From CALARM01 sp036746235 (GTDB taxonomy: Bacteria; Vulcanimicrobiota; SpSt-956; JAKJGF01), in the NCBI GenBank assembly GCA_036746235.1, contig DAIOEN010000004.1, positions 22,400 through 86,399 on the forward strand: 64,000 bases of DNA, in the 5' to 3' direction. Shown here piece by piece: positions 26,139 through 35,730 of this stretch. Position 1 is the stretch's first letter. Every line of letters starts with the position of its first letter. The notes beneath the pieces were generated by a model, which saw only the letters and a program-made list of their open reading frames with translations, did no database searches and had not been told where the DNA came from. Both the position numbers and the translations under genes were made by a program.

Positions 26139-27665
26139 ATGGATAATAAAAAAGTAGACAGCCTTACTGCTAAAACCTTACATGGTATAAAATGGACGTA
26201 TATGTCTGGAATAATTAATGCATTGGCACAAATAGCCTTCAGTGCAGTTATGGCACGTTTATTAGAGCCATCTGCTTTCGGTATTATTGCTATGGCTATG
26301 GTTCTAATAGGCTTTGGTAACAGATTTACCATAATGGGTATAGGGTCTACTATAATTCAAAAAAAAGAAATTACAGAAGAAGATATTAGAGCATCTTTTA
26401 CTTCTTCTTTCTTTTTAGGAATATTATTTTTTATTTTATTCTGGTTCATTTCACCTCTGACAATTTATATTTTTAAAAATAAAGAAGTCATTCCAGTATT
26501 AAAAATTACATCTATTTCATTTATTCTTTCCAGTCTTTCAATTACATCTTCAAGTATTCTCACAAGAAATATGATGTTTCGATATATAGCAATTAATAAT
26601 GTCATTTCATATATAGTAGGTTATGGATTAACTGGTATAATAATGGCCAGTAGAGGTTTTGGTGTTTGGAGTCTGGTTTTTGCTAATTTGACTCAAATGG
26701 GCATTAATGCATTATTATGTTATTTTCACACAAAACATCCCATTAAGTTTATCTATAAACGGAAATATTACAGATATTTATTCTTTTTCGGAGGCAAGAT
26801 GACTATTGTTAGATTTCTTGAATTTATAAGTGCTAATATTGATACTTTATTTATAGGTCATTTCTTAGGGTCAACCTCTCTTGGTTTATATAATAGAGCT
26901 TACATACTAGTCTGTGTACCAACATATTATTTTACAAATAGTTTAACCTCTGTACTTTTCCCATCACTAAGTAAACTTCAGGAAGATAATAAGGCTTTGA
27001 AAAAATGGTTCTTAAAAGTAACAATGCTACTCAGTGCATTTATAATACCATTATGTTTCGGTATTTCTGCTGCTTCCAGAGAAATTATTTTAACCATCCT
27101 TGGAGATAAATGGATTAAAGCGATACCAATTATGCAAATACTTTCTATAGCTATGCCTCCATTTCTCCTTGCTATTTTACCAATAATTATATGTGATGCT
27201 ACAGCAAGATTAAATGTAAAGATTGTTATACAATTATTTTATATTTTATTTTTATTATTATTTTTTTATTTTATGATAAATTATGGTCTTACTGGTTGTG
27301 CATTTATAATTTTAATTGGAGAATTTATTCGTTATATAATTTATATTTCTTATTTAAAAAATATATTTAATATTACTATTAAAGAATTATTTGAAATTTA
27401 TGTATTTCCTCTTTTATCAGGTTTAGTTACAGGATTATTAATTTATTGTCTCTCTAATTACATAAGAATTATGCAAATCCACACTTTAATATTACTTTTT
27501 ATACAAATATTACTAGGAATTATAATTTTATTTGTTAGCTTAATAATTAATAAAAAAGTTATATATGAAGTTAAAAATATTATCAGTAATTCAGGTATAA
27601 TGTTTACTAACAATATATTATTTAAGAAATTAAATTTAATTTTAAATTTAACTGATTATAATTAG
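26139..27665 (+). CDS. Wzx-type oligosaccharide flippase (MOP superfamily)
   Basis: 508 residues with about 12-14 TM helices. The start TAKTLHGIKWTYMSGIINAL and VMARLLEPSAFGIIAMAMVL (about residues 29-48) are classic for polysaccharide flippases of the RfbX/Wzx/TuaB type. SLGLYNRAYILVCVPTYYFT (about 246-265) is the central conserved region. It moves undecaprenyl-linked repeat units to the periplasm. GGAG precedes the ATG. Together with the Wzy-like genes and the Wza/Wzc pair it defines a Wzx/Wzy-dependent pathway. Confidence 0.92.
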   Translation: MDNKKVDSLTAKTLHGIKWTYMSGIINALAQIAFSAVMARLLEPSAFGIIAMAMVLIGFGNRFTIMGIGSTIIQKKEITEEDIRASFTSSFFLGILFFILFWFISPLTIYIFKNKEVIPVLKITSISFILSSLSITSSSILTRNMMFRYIAINNVISYIVGYGLTGIIMASRGFGVWSLVFANLTQMGINALLCYFHTKHPIKFIYKRKYYRYLFFFGGKMTIVRFLEFISANIDTLFIGHFLGSTSLGLYNRAYILVCVPTYYFTNSLTSVLFPSLSKLQEDNKALKKWFLKVTMLLSAFIIPLCFGISAASREIILTILGDKWIKAIPIMQILSIAMPPFLLAILPIIICDATARLNVKIVIQLFYILFLLLFFYFMINYGLTGCAFIILIGEFIRYIIYISYLKNIFNITIKELFEIYVFPLLSGLVTGLLIYCLSNYIRIMQIHTLILLFIQILLGIIILFVSLIINKKVIYEVKNIISNSGIMFTNNILFKKLNLILNLTDYN

Positions 27666-27705
27666 TTAGTTTTATAACAATTAGAAAATAAAGTATCGAT
27701 TAATT

Positions 27706-28869
27706 ATGTTAAAGAAGAGTTTTATAGTAACAATTTTTCTCATATCTATAATATTATTTGAAATTAATTTTCTTATGTTATTTTCTGAACAAACTGTAGC
27801 TAATATAAGAGATGGTATTATAATATGTTTTATGATTTTATCATGTGCATTTTTTGTGTCTAATAAAATAAAGGATAAATTTTTAAAAAGTCATTTATTA
27901 CTTTACTTAATTTATTATTTATTTATAATCTTAGAGTCTATTTTTAAATATAATTCCATTATAAAATACCCTCATATTTTACTTACAATAAGCAGTTTTT
28001 TTTATACTGTGGTTTTTTATACGTTACTAAGAATAAATACAGACTTATTTTTAAATAGGTTATGTTATGTAACATGCGGATATATATATATTCAGGAAAT
28101 AATAATGAGAGTATACAACCCATATTCATATAGGGTTTTACCTGTTCACATAATATATATGTTATTATTTGTCACTCTATATTTTACCATTAATCAAGTT
28201 ACAAAATCTGCTTTATACAAATCTATAATTATAATAATAAATTTATTATTTATAGTAGTTGAAAACCATAGAACTGTATGGGTTTCTGGATTCACAGGTG
28301 GTATTTTACTAACAATTTTTCTTGGAAAAATAAAAAAAATCCATATCAAAAAAAAATATTTATCAATAAGTATATTTTGTATTATATTATTTTTATTTGC
28401 ATTTTCATTTACTAATCAAGAATTTAAAACTTATTTTAAAGAGAGAATTGAAGATATTTATAAATTTAAAGAACAAGGTACAGGAAAGTGGAGATATGAC
28501 ATGTATGAATATTACTGTCCCATTATAATAAACAATTTGATCTTCGGAACAAGGTTTGAAGGCTTCGAAATAACGCCTATATACGAACGACATTTTCGCA
28601 AAGAAACAGGACATCACTTCCACTCTGGTTATTTGGTGATCTTATTTTATCATGGATTATTTGGTTTCTATCTTTTGTATGGACCGATATTTTATTATTT
28701 ATACAAATCATGGAAACATGCTGAACTATCATTAGAAAATATCTTCTTATATTCTTTTATTTTTACTGGTATTTTCTATTCTTTAAGTTATATTTTACCT
28801 TACTTCTATTATGGTATTCTAGGAATAAGTTTTATCTTTATAAAAAAACAGAAAAATTATAAAAGTTAA
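27706..28869 (+). CDS. Wzy-like O-antigen polymerase/ligase family membrane protein
   Basis: 387 residues with around ten TM helices and one large periplasmic loop (about 240-310) that contains GKWRYDMYEYYCPIIINNLI and HHFHSGYLVILFYHGLFGF. That arrangement (R in the first part, H near a following helix) resembles the O-antigen ligase/polymerase superfamily. It sits just after Wzx, the usual place for a polymerase. Sequence conservation in this family is low, so assignment rests on topology and position. No Shine-Dalgarno is visible. Confidence 0.72.
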   Translation: MLKKSFIVTIFLISIILFEINFLMLFSEQTVANIRDGIIICFMILSCAFFVSNKIKDKFLKSHLLLYLIYYLFIILESIFKYNSIIKYPHILLTISSFFYTVVFYTLLRINTDLFLNRLCYVTCGYIYIQEIIMRVYNPYSYRVLPVHIIYMLLFVTLYFTINQVTKSALYKSIIIIINLLFIVVENHRTVWVSGFTGGILLTIFLGKIKKIHIKKKYLSISIFCIILFLFAFSFTNQEFKTYFKERIEDIYKFKEQGTGKWRYDMYEYYCPIIINNLIFGTRFEGFEITPIYERHFRKETGHHFHSGYLVILFYHGLFGFYLLYGPIFYYLYKSWKHAELSLENIFLYSFIFTGIFYSLSYILPYFYYGILGISFIFIKKQKNYKS

Positions 28870-28882
28870 CTTGATTTGAATT

Positions 28883-29803
28883 ATGGTAAATTATGAAATT
28901 AATTATAAATTATTAGATAATAATTTAAATTATAAATATTGTCCTTTATGTCTTAATAAAGATATAAAGAATAAAGGAGAAATAAAATATCCAGAAAAAC
29001 TTTTATTTTCATCTGTATATGTTAAATTAAAAAATAAATCTGAATTATGGTATTGCAATAATTGCCTTTCAGGATTTATTCAAAATGTAATAAGAAAAGA
29101 AGATGCTGAAATGTTATATACTAACTCTGATAGTACAAAACGTTGGCAATTAAAGGGAAATTTTATAGAAGATAAAACTAAAGACGTAATATCTATAATG
29201 AAAAGACTTCTTTATAAAGCAAATTCGATAATTGATATCGGATGCAATACTGGTGAATTATTAGATTATGCAAAACGTTGTAATTGCATTACATATGGTA
29301 TAGAATATTCTGAGTCTGGAGAAAAAATCTGTAAAGGCAAAGGGCATAATATGTTAAAAAGTTTAAAAGATATAGTTCATCCTGTAGATATTATAGTTGC
29401 ATTTGATTTAATTGAGCATTTATATAATTTTAATGAATTTTTATATGACAGCTTTAACGCATTATCTCCTGAAGGGAACTTGGTTATTTTAACTGGTAAT
29501 ATAAATTCTCTACCTGCTAAATTACTTGGTAGTCACTGGTGGTATAACAGTTTTCCTGAGCATATTATATTTCCATCTATTAATCTATTATTTTCCTTAC
29601 CAAATTGGGTTGTTGAAGATTATCGTTTTTGTTATAATTCGAATTCTCATATTAAACCTTTCACTAGAATTTTACTATCAAATCTCAAAAATATAGTTAT
29701 GAAAAAATATTCAGGATCACCATCATTTTGGCCTGATCATTACATAATTATTTTAACCCGTAAAAAGGATCACAGTATAACGCTAATGAATAAAATATAC
29801 TGA
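28883..29803 (+). CDS. SAM methyltransferase with N-terminal zinc ribbon
   Basis: 306 residues. An N-terminal Cys4 ribbon (YCPLCLNKD at about 19-27 and WYCNNCLSGF at about 56-65) leads into a class I methyltransferase: SIIDIGCNTGELLDYA (about 115-130) and VDIIVAFDLIEHLYNF (about 168-183). This ribbon plus methyltransferase layout is common among sugar C- or O-methyltransferases of glycan clusters. The gene begins 13 bases after the Wzy-like stop without a clear ribosome site. Very AT-rich codon use, like its neighbours. Confidence 0.83.
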   Translation: MVNYEINYKLLDNNLNYKYCPLCLNKDIKNKGEIKYPEKLLFSSVYVKLKNKSELWYCNNCLSGFIQNVIRKEDAEMLYTNSDSTKRWQLKGNFIEDKTKDVISIMKRLLYKANSIIDIGCNTGELLDYAKRCNCITYGIEYSESGEKICKGKGHNMLKSLKDIVHPVDIIVAFDLIEHLYNFNEFLYDSFNALSPEGNLVILTGNINSLPAKLLGSHWWYNSFPEHIIFPSINLLFSLPNWVVEDYRFCYNSNSHIKPFTRILLSNLKNIVMKKYSGSPSFWPDHYIIILTRKKDHSITLMNKIY

Positions 29804-29862
29804 AGAAATAAAGTCGATATTTTTAATATGTATAGTTAAAATAACAGAAAGGCTGTAAATAT

Positions 29863-30618
29863 ATGTTCATAAATATAAAAAAATATATAACATCTAGACT
29901 AAATAAACTAGAAATTATTATTAATACACCTGGTGCTTATAAAGCACGAAAATCTGGGTGTTATTTAGAATTTTACGCTGTAGTATATAATATTTTTAGA
30001 AGAAGTATAAAACCTGAAACTATTATAGATATTGGAGCTAATAGAGGAATGTTTGTAAAATGTGCAAACTGTATTTTTCCTGAAGCTACTATTTATGCTT
30101 TTGAACCATTAAAAGAGCCTTATCATGAGCTATGTAAGCTTAAAAAGAAAATACCTAAGCTTGAGTGTTATAATATTGCAATAGGTGAGAAATCTGAGGA
30201 GATAACAATATATAAGAATAATTATGACTATTCAAGTTCTTTATTAGAAATGAACGACTTACATAAAAATGCCTTTCCTTATACAGCAGAATTAACAATG
30301 GAAAAAGTAGAAGTTAAAACGTTAGATAATGTATTATCAGGTAAAAATTTAGAAAAACCAATTTTAATGAAGATTGATGTTCAGGGATATGAAAAATTTG
30401 TATTAAATGGTTCTCAGGAAACACTAAAACATGTCAATTATGTTATTTGCGAATTATCTTTTTTTGAATTATACAAAGGTCAAGCATTATTCAATGATGT
30501 CTATAATATGTTTATTGAGTATGGTTTTAATTTTTTTGGTCAGCTAGGTGAACTCAGGCATCCGGAAACAGATCAAACATTACAAATTGATGCTTTCTTT
30601 ATAAAGAATAATTTATAA
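29863..30618 (+). CDS. FkbM-family methyltransferase
   Basis: 251 residues. IIDIGANRGMFVKCANCIFP (about 56-75), YAFEPLKEPYHEL (about 81-93) and MKIDVQGYEKFVLNG (about 169-183) match the FkbM family of SAM-dependent O-methyltransferases. FkbM itself methylates a macrolide hydroxyl; relatives in polysaccharide loci methylate sugars. It is the last of six methyltransferase genes in the block. Confidence 0.9.
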   Translation: MFINIKKYITSRLNKLEIIINTPGAYKARKSGCYLEFYAVVYNIFRRSIKPETIIDIGANRGMFVKCANCIFPEATIYAFEPLKEPYHELCKLKKKIPKLECYNIAIGEKSEEITIYKNNYDYSSSLLEMNDLHKNAFPYTAELTMEKVEVKTLDNVLSGKNLEKPILMKIDVQGYEKFVLNGSQETLKHVNYVICELSFFELYKGQALFNDVYNMFIEYGFNFFGQLGELRHPETDQTLQIDAFFIKNNL

Positions 30619-30659
30619 AATAAATATAAATTTGCTATTTTTTATAGGAGTAACTGGTT

Positions 30660-33600
30660 ATGAAATTTTTAAAATTACTATCTATACTCTGTTTTTGTTA
30701 TTTACTACTTATATCAGGCAGATGTAGTGAAAAGGAATTTAAATTCTATGTCTCTAAAGATGGAAATGATGCATGGTCAGGTAAAATTCCTTCTCCTTCC
30801 TCTTCTGATGGTCCTTTTGCCACACTCGAAAGAGCAAGAGATGAAATAAGAAAACTTAAGAATGGTAAAGAAGTAAACATACCATTTACAGTTTATGTAA
30901 GAGATGGCACATATACAATTGAAAAAACTTTCTTACTGGAAAGTGAAGACTCTGGAACAGAAGATTACCCTATTACATATCAATCTTATGAAAACGAAAA
31001 ACCTGTTCTCACAGGAAGCAAAACTGTCGCTGAATTCAAACCATATAAAGGAGAAATTTTACAATGTGATTTAAAGAAAAATAACTTTGATAAAATAATT
31101 TTCAAACAAATTTTTTTCTGTAATAAAAGACAAATAATAGCACGTTATCCAAATTTAGATGTCAAGGATCCTCATGGAGGCGTATGGGCATATATTGCAT
31201 CTGTTGATACAGGTGGTGTAAAGGATCATTTTATATGCACAGATGATGTCATAAAAAAATGGACAAATTTAGAGCAATCAGAAATCTGCATATTTCCAGG
31301 ATATGACTGGGCGTGGAATATTATCCCTATAAAATCGGCAAATCAGGAAAAATCTGAAATTATACTTACAAAAAACGCTTCGTATAATCTTCGTATTGGA
31401 GATCGATACTATGTTCGAAATCTTTTTGAAGAACTGGATAGTCCAGGCGAATGGTATGTGGATCGAAAAAATTCTGTACTTTACTTCTGGCCTACATCAG
31501 ATATTGAAAAAGGAGAAGTTAGAATTCCTGTAACAGGAACTATTATCAATATAAAAAAATCAAAAAATATCATTTTCAGGGGTTTTACTATAGAAAATTG
31601 TGATGAAGATGCAATTTTAATACAGGACTGCTTAAACTGTAATATTACTAAAAGTATCATCAAAAACTGTGGTGGATGGGGTATAAAGATAGAAGGTGGC
31701 AAAAAATCTGGAGCTAATGGTAATGATATCTTTCAAACAGGTGGTGGAGGTATATCAGTCGATGGAGGAGATAGAAAAACCCTTGAACAAGCTGAAAACT
31801 ACGCAGTTAATAATTATGTTCATCATACAGGAATTATAAACAAATGGTATTTTAGTACTGCAATCAGTTGTAGAGGGGTGGGTAATTTAGTAGCCCATAA
31901 TCTTGTTCATGACACACCATATACTGGCATTGATTTCAGTGGGAATGAACATATTATAGAGTTTAACCATGTACATCATACTAACCTTGAGCAGTGTGAC
32001 GGGGGATGCCTTTATTCCTGCACTTTTGACTGGACTCAAAGGGGAAATACTATAAGATATAATAGAATACACAATAGCGGAGGATTTGGAAAAACAGGAG
32101 GCATAAAAGATGGAAAATTCACTTATACTTACCCTCGATTTACCTGGGGCATTTATCTTGATGCCCCCAATAGTGGTCATTATGTTTATGGAAATATAAT
32201 CTGGAATACACCTTTTGCTGCTATGGATAATCATGGAGGAAGGGACAATGTCTTTGAAAACAATATACTTATAGATTGCACTCCCTTTAGCCCTTTATGC
32301 CTTTCTCCTTCCTTTGCGTATTGGCCAACCATATGTAACAAACTTAAAGATAACTGTTATCCATATTCACCCTATTTAAAATTATATCCTGACCTTGCAG
32401 ACTATTTAAATACGAAACCTGAATCTATGACTGGATTAAAATTCATAAGAAATATTGTTTATTATACAGAAGAAAAAAGTAAATCAATAAAGAAAAATTC
32501 TAAAGGTGAACAAATTATTTATCATTATAATACTTACAGAGAAGATTTTTCTAAAAATGAATTTGATTTCAATACAATTTATTGCCCCTCTGATATACAA
32601 CTAAAAGTTAAATTCTCCTATGAGGGCGAAGGAAGTAAACTATTAACATGGAAAGACTGGAAAAATCTCAATGTTGATAAAGAATCGATCATTTCAGATC
32701 CTCTATTCATAGATATAAAAAACCATAATTTCCGATTAAAAGATGAATCACCTGCTTTAAAACTCGGCTTCAAACAGATTCCTTTAGATAAAATCGGCCT
32801 TTATGAGGATGAAGCACGAGCTACCTGGCCTGTAGTAGAATCTCCTGGTGCTGCTTCTCTTGGAGATTTTACTACTGAGAGATATTTTATAGTACCTGGA
32901 TATGAAAAAAGAAAAGCAGAGGAATTTACTCTTAGAGATGGAGTAGGAAACTTTTTCTCAAAATTGCAAAAAAAACAGTCTGTAAAAATAGCTTATTTTG
33001 AAGGAGGTTTCAATCCTCAACATGGATGGAGACAGGGTGTAATAAACTGGCTAAAAGAAAAATATCCAGGAGCAGATATTACTGAAGTAGATGCATCTAT
33101 ATCTGGTTCTGCTCCTGGCTCTCTTTTTAGTATTTACCGTTTTAGCCATTATGTCCTGGAAAAAAAGCCTGATCTTGTATTTGTAGATTTCAGTATTGAT
33201 GACTATAGAATTAATGCAGATATGGATACAATGTGGAAAGTCATAGAAGGTATGATAAGGCAGGCAAGAAAATCAAATCCTGAAATGGATATAATATTTC
33301 TCCATTCTTTTAATCCTGGAATGGAAAAAGACTATAAAGACAATTTATCTCCTGAAGCTGTTTCAGCCTACGAAAAAATAGCAGATTACTACGGTATCTC
33401 TTCTATTAATATGTCGTATAGAATAGGAAAAATGGTAAATGAAGGAAAAATTATTACAAAAGCAACCCAGGAAGAAGCAAAACAGATAAAAGATAAAATT
33501 ATATTTACCTTTAACTATAGTCCAACTCCTGAAAGTAACACTATATATACACAGGTTATATTAGAAGGACTCGAAAAACTTTCGAAAAACTCAAAAGCAA

Positions 33601-34109
33601 AAATTTATATTTTGCCAGAACCTTTTAGAAAAGACAATATGGAAAGAGCAAAACTTGTTTCTATTTCTTCCTCTATAGTTTCAATGTTTGGTGAATGGAA
33701 AAAGATTTCTCCTTCTGATATTAATGGAAAAAATTTCTCTAAATATTTTGAAGAAATGTGGTGTACAGATAAACCAGGGGCAAAAATTACTCTGAAATTT
33801 AAAGGCACTGACGCAGGTATTTTCACAATACTTACTCCTGATACAGGAATAGTCAGAATTACTATAGATGGAAAAGAAATGGGAATAAAAAACTATATGA
33901 GTCTCTGGGCATCTCACTACCCACTTACTGCATTTAATATCGCCTCCGGCCTTGAAGACAAGGAACATACTGTTACAATAGAACTTCTCCCTGACCCGCC
34001 AGACAGGACTGATGCTATTGAGGAAGCGAAAAGGCTGAACAGATATAAGGCAGAGGATTTTCAAGGAGTGGCTCTTTATATAGGATGGATAAGGATTATT
34101 GGAGATTAA
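30660..34109 (+). CDS. secreted right-handed beta-helix protein fused to SGNH/GDSL-like hydrolase
   Basis: 1149 residues. An export signal (about 1-21) is followed by FYVSKDGNDAWSGK and FATLERARDEIRKLKNG, the usual entry of large carbohydrate-active beta-helix proteins. Parallel beta-helix repeats cover about 220-550 (NIIFRGFTIENCDEDAIL, YTGIDFSGNEHIIEFNHVHH). From about 770 a second domain begins with KIAYFEGGFNPQHGWRQGV and continues through DLVFVDFSIDDYR, resembling SGNH hydrolases; the nucleophile in the first block appears replaced by Gly, so activity is uncertain. A possible carbohydrate-binding region closes the protein. Likely a periplasmic or extracellular glycan lyase, hydrolase or deacylase acting on the locus product. 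GGAG lies about 11 bases upstream. Confidence 0.78.
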   Translation: MKFLKLLSILCFCYLLLISGRCSEKEFKFYVSKDGNDAWSGKIPSPSSSDGPFATLERARDEIRKLKNGKEVNIPFTVYVRDGTYTIEKTFLLESEDSGTEDYPITYQSYENEKPVLTGSKTVAEFKPYKGEILQCDLKKNNFDKIIFKQIFFCNKRQIIARYPNLDVKDPHGGVWAYIASVDTGGVKDHFICTDDVIKKWTNLEQSEICIFPGYDWAWNIIPIKSANQEKSEIILTKNASYNLRIGDRYYVRNLFEELDSPGEWYVDRKNSVLYFWPTSDIEKGEVRIPVTGTIINIKKSKNIIFRGFTIENCDEDAILIQDCLNCNITKSIIKNCGGWGIKIEGGKKSGANGNDIFQTGGGGISVDGGDRKTLEQAENYAVNNYVHHTGIINKWYFSTAISCRGVGNLVAHNLVHDTPYTGIDFSGNEHIIEFNHVHHTNLEQCDGGCLYSCTFDWTQRGNTIRYNRIHNSGGFGKTGGIKDGKFTYTYPRFTWGIYLDAPNSGHYVYGNIIWNTPFAAMDNHGGRDNVFENNILIDCTPFSPLCLSPSFAYWPTICNKLKDNCYPYSPYLKLYPDLADYLNTKPESMTGLKFIRNIVYYTEEKSKSIKKNSKGEQIIYHYNTYREDFSKNEFDFNTIYCPSDIQLKVKFSYEGEGSKLLTWKDWKNLNVDKESIISDPLFIDIKNHNFRLKDESPALKLGFKQIPLDKIGLYEDEARATWPVVESPGAASLGDFTTERYFIVPGYEKRKAEEFTLRDGVGNFFSKLQKKQSVKIAYFEGGFNPQHGWRQGVINWLKEKYPGADITEVDASISGSAPGSLFSIYRFSHYVLEKKPDLVFVDFSIDDYRINADMDTMWKVIEGMIRQARKSNPEMDIIFLHSFNPGMEKDYKDNLSPEAVSAYEKIADYYGISSINMSYRIGKMVNEGKIITKATQEEAKQIKDKIIFTFNYSPTPESNTIYTQVILEGLEKLSKNSKAKIYILPEPFRKDNMERAKLVSISSSIVSMFGEWKKISPSDINGKNFSKYFEEMWCTDKPGAKITLKFKGTDAGIFTILTPDTGIVRITIDGKEMGIKNYMSLWASHYPLTAFNIASGLEDKEHTVTIELLPDPPDRTDAIEEAKRLNRYKAEDFQGVALYIGWIRIIGD

Positions 34110-34243
34110 TATCAACTACCAGCTGCTAGCCGCATTTCATGACTGAATAATTCAAGGAGAAAAAAAGTCAAAATCCCCTGATTGCCTGTGACCTGTCTGC
34201 AGAGCAGGGATTGTTCTGTCATTTGTCTTTTATTATTTCTTTT

Positions 34244-35206
34244 TTAAAAATCATTCTCCCCCATTTCAAGAATTCTCGCAACCTCTTTCCTCTCCATACC
34301 GGCAAGAAGCATCTTCCTGGCAGACTCAATCTTCCCTTCCAGCTTCCCTTCCAGCTTCCCTTCCTGTTTCCCTTCCAGTTTCCCTTTTTCCATGCCTTTT
34401 TCCATGCCTTTTTCCATGCCTTTTTCCATACCTTTTTCCATTCCCTCTTTCAAACCCTTGCTGTATCCATAACGTTCAAAAGTTGTTACATATGGCATTC
34501 CGCTCACCTCCTCAAATTTACTCATTTCTTCATAATAAATTTTCTCATATTCTTCCGGCAGATTTATTAACCAGTCGATAAATCTTAATAATTTTAGAGA
34601 ATCTTTCCTGTTAAAAACAGATTTAGATAACACTATTTTCAGTGATAATTTCTTATCATTATCTTTCTTCACTTCAAGAAGTCTTATATATGTTTCCACT
34701 ACTATAGCAAAAGGATTTTCGCTGTTTTTCAACTCATGGAGCCTGTCTTTATAATCTATTAATTTCACTACAGGATAATCAAATACGAGACTGAAAGGCC
34801 CCGCTTTGAATCTATAAGGACCGGGACGAAATCTTTTATCTTCATCTGTGAGAATAACCAGGCTTATAACCTCTTTATGATATCTGTCAAAAATTCTGTA
34901 ATTATACATGTAGATACGTTCGGAAAATTTCTTTTCCCTTTTTCCCTGCACTTCTACATGACAGAGGCACCACCGTTCAGTACCATCTTTAAAATAAATT
35001 TTAACCAGCTTATCGGCAAATCTTTTCCCCGTTTCACCGGCTTTTACTATCTTTTCAAGCTCTTTATCCAGAAAGACTGGCTCTTTAGAAAAATCTATAT
35101 CTTTATATAAATCATAAAAGAAAAACTCCATAAACTGAGGAAACAGTTCCTCCAGGATATCTTTCCACGCACTGTCTTCTAATTTATTATATCTTTTAAC
35201 GGCCAT
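34244..35206 (-). CDS. Rpn-like PD-(D/E)XK family protein with KGME/KLEG repeats
   Basis: 320 residues. The N-terminal part (DSAWKDILEELFPQFMEFFF) and the nuclease-like core (KIYFKDGTERWCLCHVEVQG, about 89-108, E-x-Q) match a PD-(D/E)XK family related to Rpn transposase-like nucleases. The C-terminal part is five MEKG units followed by K/L/Q-E-G repeats and a helical tail (ARKMLLAGMERKEVARILEM). AAGGA precedes the ATG. It is a different subfamily from the 10947 gene but shares the same kind of tandem repeat. It lies opposite to the glycan block and marks its right edge. Confidence 0.8.
   Translation of the reverse strand: MAVKRYNKLEDSAWKDILEELFPQFMEFFFYDLYKDIDFSKEPVFLDKELEKIVKAGETGKRFADKLVKIYFKDGTERWCLCHVEVQGKREKKFSERIYMYNYRIFDRYHKEVISLVILTDEDKRFRPGPYRFKAGPFSLVFDYPVVKLIDYKDRLHELKNSENPFAIVVETYIRLLEVKKDNDKKLSLKIVLSKSVFNRKDSLKLLRFIDWLINLPEEYEKIYYEEMSKFEEVSGMPYVTTFERYGYSKGLKEGMEKGMEKGMEKGMEKGMEKGKLEGKQEGKLEGKLEGKIESARKMLLAGMERKEVARILEMGENDF
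34380..34445 (-). repeat. 12-bp coding tandem repeat (Met-Glu-Lys-Gly)
   Basis: Five tandem copies of a 12-base unit of the ATGGAAAAAGGC type on the minus strand, one or two bases different from the repeat next to the assembly gap. The two arrays are in opposite orientation, about 23 kb apart. Confidence 0.85.
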
Positions 35207-35503
35207 TAATCAGTTCCTTTCACATTTTATTATAAATCTTTTTACTTATTTTGTCTATTTTTACAATGTACCTTTCTGTCTTCCTCCCATAATTTTTCAA
35301 TGGCGATCTTCAAATTCATTTATACTGGACAGAGTTAATAATATCCACAGCATATGCATCTGAAGAAAATTTTCTATCATAAATTGATAGATTGAAATAA
35401 ACTGAATATCTTCACAGACGAAAATTACCTATTATTAATAGCCAAAAAATATACAGCATAAACAAATCTGATGAAATACTGAAAGACTGAAGGTACTCTG
35501 AGG

Positions 35504-35689
35504 TCAGTCTCCTCCACCATGTTTTTTTTCTTCTCTCATTTTCAGTAATTTTATTACCATGGGATCGCGAGCAACTCTGCAGAGTTCTTTTAATGCCATT
35601 ACTATTTCTTCTTCCTCTTTAAGCTCTTCCGGTATATCGTCAAAACTTTTTATCTCCAGATCACCGAGAAATAATTTGCCGGACTTCAA
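35504..35689 (-). pseudogene. C-terminal fragment of an Rpn-family gene
   Basis: 61 codons encode LKEEEEIVMALKELCRVARD and IKLLKMREEKKHGGGD. They align with the part of the 10947 protein just before its repeats (LKEEEEIVMALQEM, ILEMRERGRHEEA). The nuclease domain is missing, so this is a remnant. It is joined near 35690-35730 to an unrelated fragment in the opposite orientation. Confidence 0.7.
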
Positions 35690-35730
35690 AAGTTCATCAT
35701 CATCTATATCTTTCTTATTGGACTTATTCT

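Noticed and set aside
30660..34109. Lipoprotein call for the beta-helix/SGNH protein
   Set aside because: The Cys at about residue 22 is preceded by Ser-Gly-Arg, which does not match a lipobox; only a general export signal is claimed.
34211..34570. Plus-strand frame rich in Phe/His opposite the Rpn gene
   Set aside because: It is the antisense reading of the MEKG/KLEG repeat and has no ribosome site.
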